Shown here: positions 62,829-64,000 of the stretch, piece by piece
Layout: each line of letters opens with the position of its first letter
Position numbering within the stretch: position 1 is the stretch's first letter
Assembly (NCBI GenBank): GCA_015200345.1
Contig: CP054187.1
Span: 2,092,470-2,156,469 of the forward strand
Direction of reading: 5' to 3'
DNA from: Planctomycetia bacterium
Lineage (GTDB): Bacteria > Planctomycetota > Phycisphaerae > UBA1845 > UTPLA1
DNA length: 64,000 nt
Notes under the pieces: model-generated
What the model saw: only the letters and a program-made list of their open reading frames with translations
Told to the model about the DNA's origin: nothing
Databases searched by the model: none
Translations under genes and position numbers: made by a program

Positions 62829-63506
62829 CTACTTGGCGAAGATGCAAAGATTCTTGTCGTCGCATGCGACGAGCCGCAAGGCGAAGTGGTCGGCGATCCA
62901 CTCCATCGTGCGCCTGGAATAAAAACAGACATGCGTCGGATCGCGCGCGTACCACCAATCCGCCGCAGCCGACGGGCCGGAGTGGAATAACGTCGATGCA
63001 ACCAAATGCCCGCCGGGTCGAACGCACTTCACGGCTTCGGCGACGTCGGCGACGCCGCCGCAGAAGTGCTCGAACGTCTCGACGGCGAACACCGCATCGA
63101 ATGGCCGCGATCGATCGGCCTGCGGCGCGAAAAACGGATCGTACCCCAGCGCATCACAGCCTCGCCGGCGAAGCAACTCCACCAGCACCGGCGGATCGCC
63201 CGGTCCGCAGCCGAAGTCCAGCACGCGGCGGGGCGGCGAGGCGTGTTTCGCGCCGACGCCCGGCAGCGCTTCCCAGGCCGCGATCAGGATCTCGAATCGC
63301 CGCACGTACTCGCTGTTGGTCAGGCTGTTTTGATGATTGCGGTACCGGGCCTGCTGCCCGGCGGACGAAAGGTGACACGATCGAGGCACCCACAACAATT
63401 CACAGGCCGGGCAGGCGTGCAGCGGCCGCCGAAAGACCGGCACGGGCGGTCCGCCGGCCGCGCCGCACAGCGGGCAGAATTCGAACTCGACGCCTGTCTT
63501 TTTCAT
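62829..63506 (-). CDS. Class I SAM methyltransferase with N-terminal zinc finger
   Basis: The 225-residue protein has an N-terminal zinc-binding knuckle (CPLC near residue 11 and CPAC near 32) followed by a Rossmann methyltransferase core: RVLDFGCGPGDPP (SAM loop), LGYDPFF, FDAVFAVETFEHF and GGHLVASTLFH. The layout matches methyltransferase type 11/12 proteins that act on sugars or small compounds, with the knuckle typical of a subgroup. Substrate unknown. No neighbouring biosynthesis genes are in view. Confidence 0.87.
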   Translation of the reverse strand: MKKTGVEFEFCPLCGAAGGPPVPVFRRPLHACPACELLWVPRSCHLSSAGQQARYRNHQNSLTNSEYVRRFEILIAAWEALPGVGAKHASPPRRVLDFGCGPGDPPVLVELLRRRGCDALGYDPFFAPQADRSRPFDAVFAVETFEHFCGGVADVAEAVKCVRPGGHLVASTLFHSGPSAAADWWYARDPTHVCFYSRRTMEWIADHFALRLVACDDKNLCIFAK

Positions 63507-63701
63507 GCCGAAACCCGGCTGCGACGCCGGCGATCCATGCCGGGCAAACGCATGGGATCGAGAGCGCCGGAATTCTTGTGAGTTGTGTTGCGGTCTCCCG
63601 CCAACATTCTGGGGGCAACGGTATTACAACGGAAATTGACGATTCCGGGCAACAAATCAGCGGTTCAAATGTAAGCGTCCGTCTTACCGGACTTTACAGT
63701 C

Positions 63702-63717
63702 TGACAATATTTTGATG
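63702..63717 (+). promoter_or_regulatory. NrdR-type operator, box 1
   Basis: The core CAATATTTTG at 63705-63714 matches the conserved CwAtATaTwG heart of the NrdR box. Its centre is 32 bases upstream of the box 2 centre, the three-turn spacing seen for tandem NrdR boxes. Confidence 0.6.
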
Positions 63718-63726
63718 AAGAAATGA

Positions 63727-63755
63727 TTGACCCCCACAACATGTTGTGGTATTTT
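63727..63755 (+). promoter_or_regulatory. Sigma-70-type promoter overlapped by an NrdR-type operator
   Basis: TTGACC at 63727-63732 and TATTTT at 63750-63755 are 17 bases apart. The spacer is filled almost completely by a 16-base palindrome (see box 2). Transcription would begin near 63762 and run off the right edge. Confidence 0.7.
63734..63749 (+). promoter_or_regulatory. NrdR-type operator, box 2 (perfect 16-base palindrome)
   Basis: CCACAACATGTTGTGG is its own reverse complement. Its core CAACATGTTG fits the NrdR box consensus (CwAtATaTwG). NrdR is the zinc-finger/ATP-cone repressor of ribonucleotide reductase genes. The box lies between the -35 and -10 of the promoter, so bound NrdR would block RNA polymerase. 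Confidence 0.65.
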
Positions 63756-64000
63756 CCCGTCCCGCCCTCAAGTGGGCATCATGGACCTTCCGAAATAGTC
63801 CGAGTGCCCCCGAGCGGGCAGCTCCCGGAGTTGAGGCCTCAAATGCCCTCATGCTTCGCTGGCGTTGTGTTGTGCCTGGCCGGTCGATCTGATCGGCCGG
63901 GGTTCCCGCGGTCCCGGGCGGGTGGGTGTCGTATCCCCGGGCGAATCGTCGTTTTCCTTTGAGTCATTGTTTTTCAACGGCCCTTTTTTCTGCACTGGTG
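63756..64000 (+). other. Leader of a gene that starts beyond the right edge
   Basis: No credible start codon with ribosome site or coding pattern appears here; the last 245 bases look like an untranslated leader with GC hairpins (for example GGCCGGTC/GATCGGCC around 63880-63900). Bases 63507-63701 are also non-coding. The downstream gene is inferred to be a ribonucleotide reductase or another NrdR target. Confidence 0.45.

Noticed and set aside
62829-63506. Methyltransferase as part of a polyketide or antibiotic cluster
   Set aside because: No biosynthetic neighbours are present.
63723-63962. Small open frame at the right edge
   Set aside because: It begins before the -35 of the NrdR-type promoter and lacks a ribosome site.
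63756-64000. Cobalamin riboswitch in the leader of the edge gene
   Set aside because: No B12 box or kissing-loop core was recognised, though an nrdJ-type target would have made it plausible.
1-64000. Mobile element, prophage or defence island
   Set aside because: No integrase, transposase, restriction, toxin-antitoxin or phage genes and no change of base composition were seen.

Overview
The window is a 64 kb piece of a GC-rich bacterial chromosome that most resembles Planctomycetota, probably the class Phycisphaerae. This is inferred from secreted proteins carrying acidic calcium-loop repeats of the D-C-N-x-N-G-x-P-D-x-C type and dockerin-like tails, a DUF1571 protein, a PEGA protein, a prepilin-like protein, an FHA-GAF-PP2C phosphatase and an unusual long sigma factor. 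It is ordinary chromosome rather than a mobile region: no transposase, integrase, phage gene, tRNA, rRNA or CRISPR array is visible. Coding density is high and genes lie on both strands.

Layout, left to right. Bases 1-7.7 kb: a truncated M16 peptidase, recJ, trpF, a secreted unknown, then rpmA (with its own promoter and terminator) and obgE. Bases 7.8-13.6 kb: a leucine/isovalerate degradation cluster with methylcrotonyl-CoA carboxylase beta subunit, methylglutaconyl-CoA hydratase, the carboxylase alpha subunit split into two overlapping genes, and HMG-CoA lyase. Bases 13.7-18.6 kb: a calcium-loop lipoprotein, an MFS carrier and rimO. Bases 18.6-24.9 kb (minus strand): a second M16 peptidase and an HlyD-ATPase-permease efflux operon with 4-base overlaps. 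Bases 25-27 kb: a lipoprotein with a ladder of HNG repeats, then crcB plus DUF190. Bases 27-32.4 kb (minus): sensor kinase, sigma-54 response regulator, a dockerin-like secreted protein and a pseudopilin.

Bases 32.6-39.4 kb: a polytopic GT-C-like membrane protein, a CPBP protease, trpC, an SGNH hydrolase, homogentisate dioxygenase and a PGRP-type amidase. Bases 39.6-43.4 kb (minus): a tightly packed housekeeping operon thiL-tsaE-rph-lipoprotein-rdgB. Bases 43.5-53.9 kb: ispD, a CxxCH protein, unknowns, homoserine dehydrogenase, rsmE, a Pro-rich membrane protein, DUF1571, nadD, a lipoprotein and a secreted SGNH esterase-like protein. Bases 54-64 kb: pckA, a site-2-type protease with zinc ribbons, a PEGA membrane protein, the FHA-GAF-PP2C phosphatase, the HTH-extended sigma factor and a methyltransferase. 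The last 300 bases hold a promoter overlapped by a tandem pair of NrdR-type operators, so a ribonucleotide reductase gene probably starts just beyond the right edge.

The most notable items are the NrdR-type control region at the right edge, the sigma factor with three extra helix-turn-helix segments, the split carboxylase alpha subunit with a palindromic repeat inside its linker, a long structured leader before the DUF1571 gene, and a small family of GC-rich palindromes. Functions are assigned from recognisable motifs only; no database search was possible.
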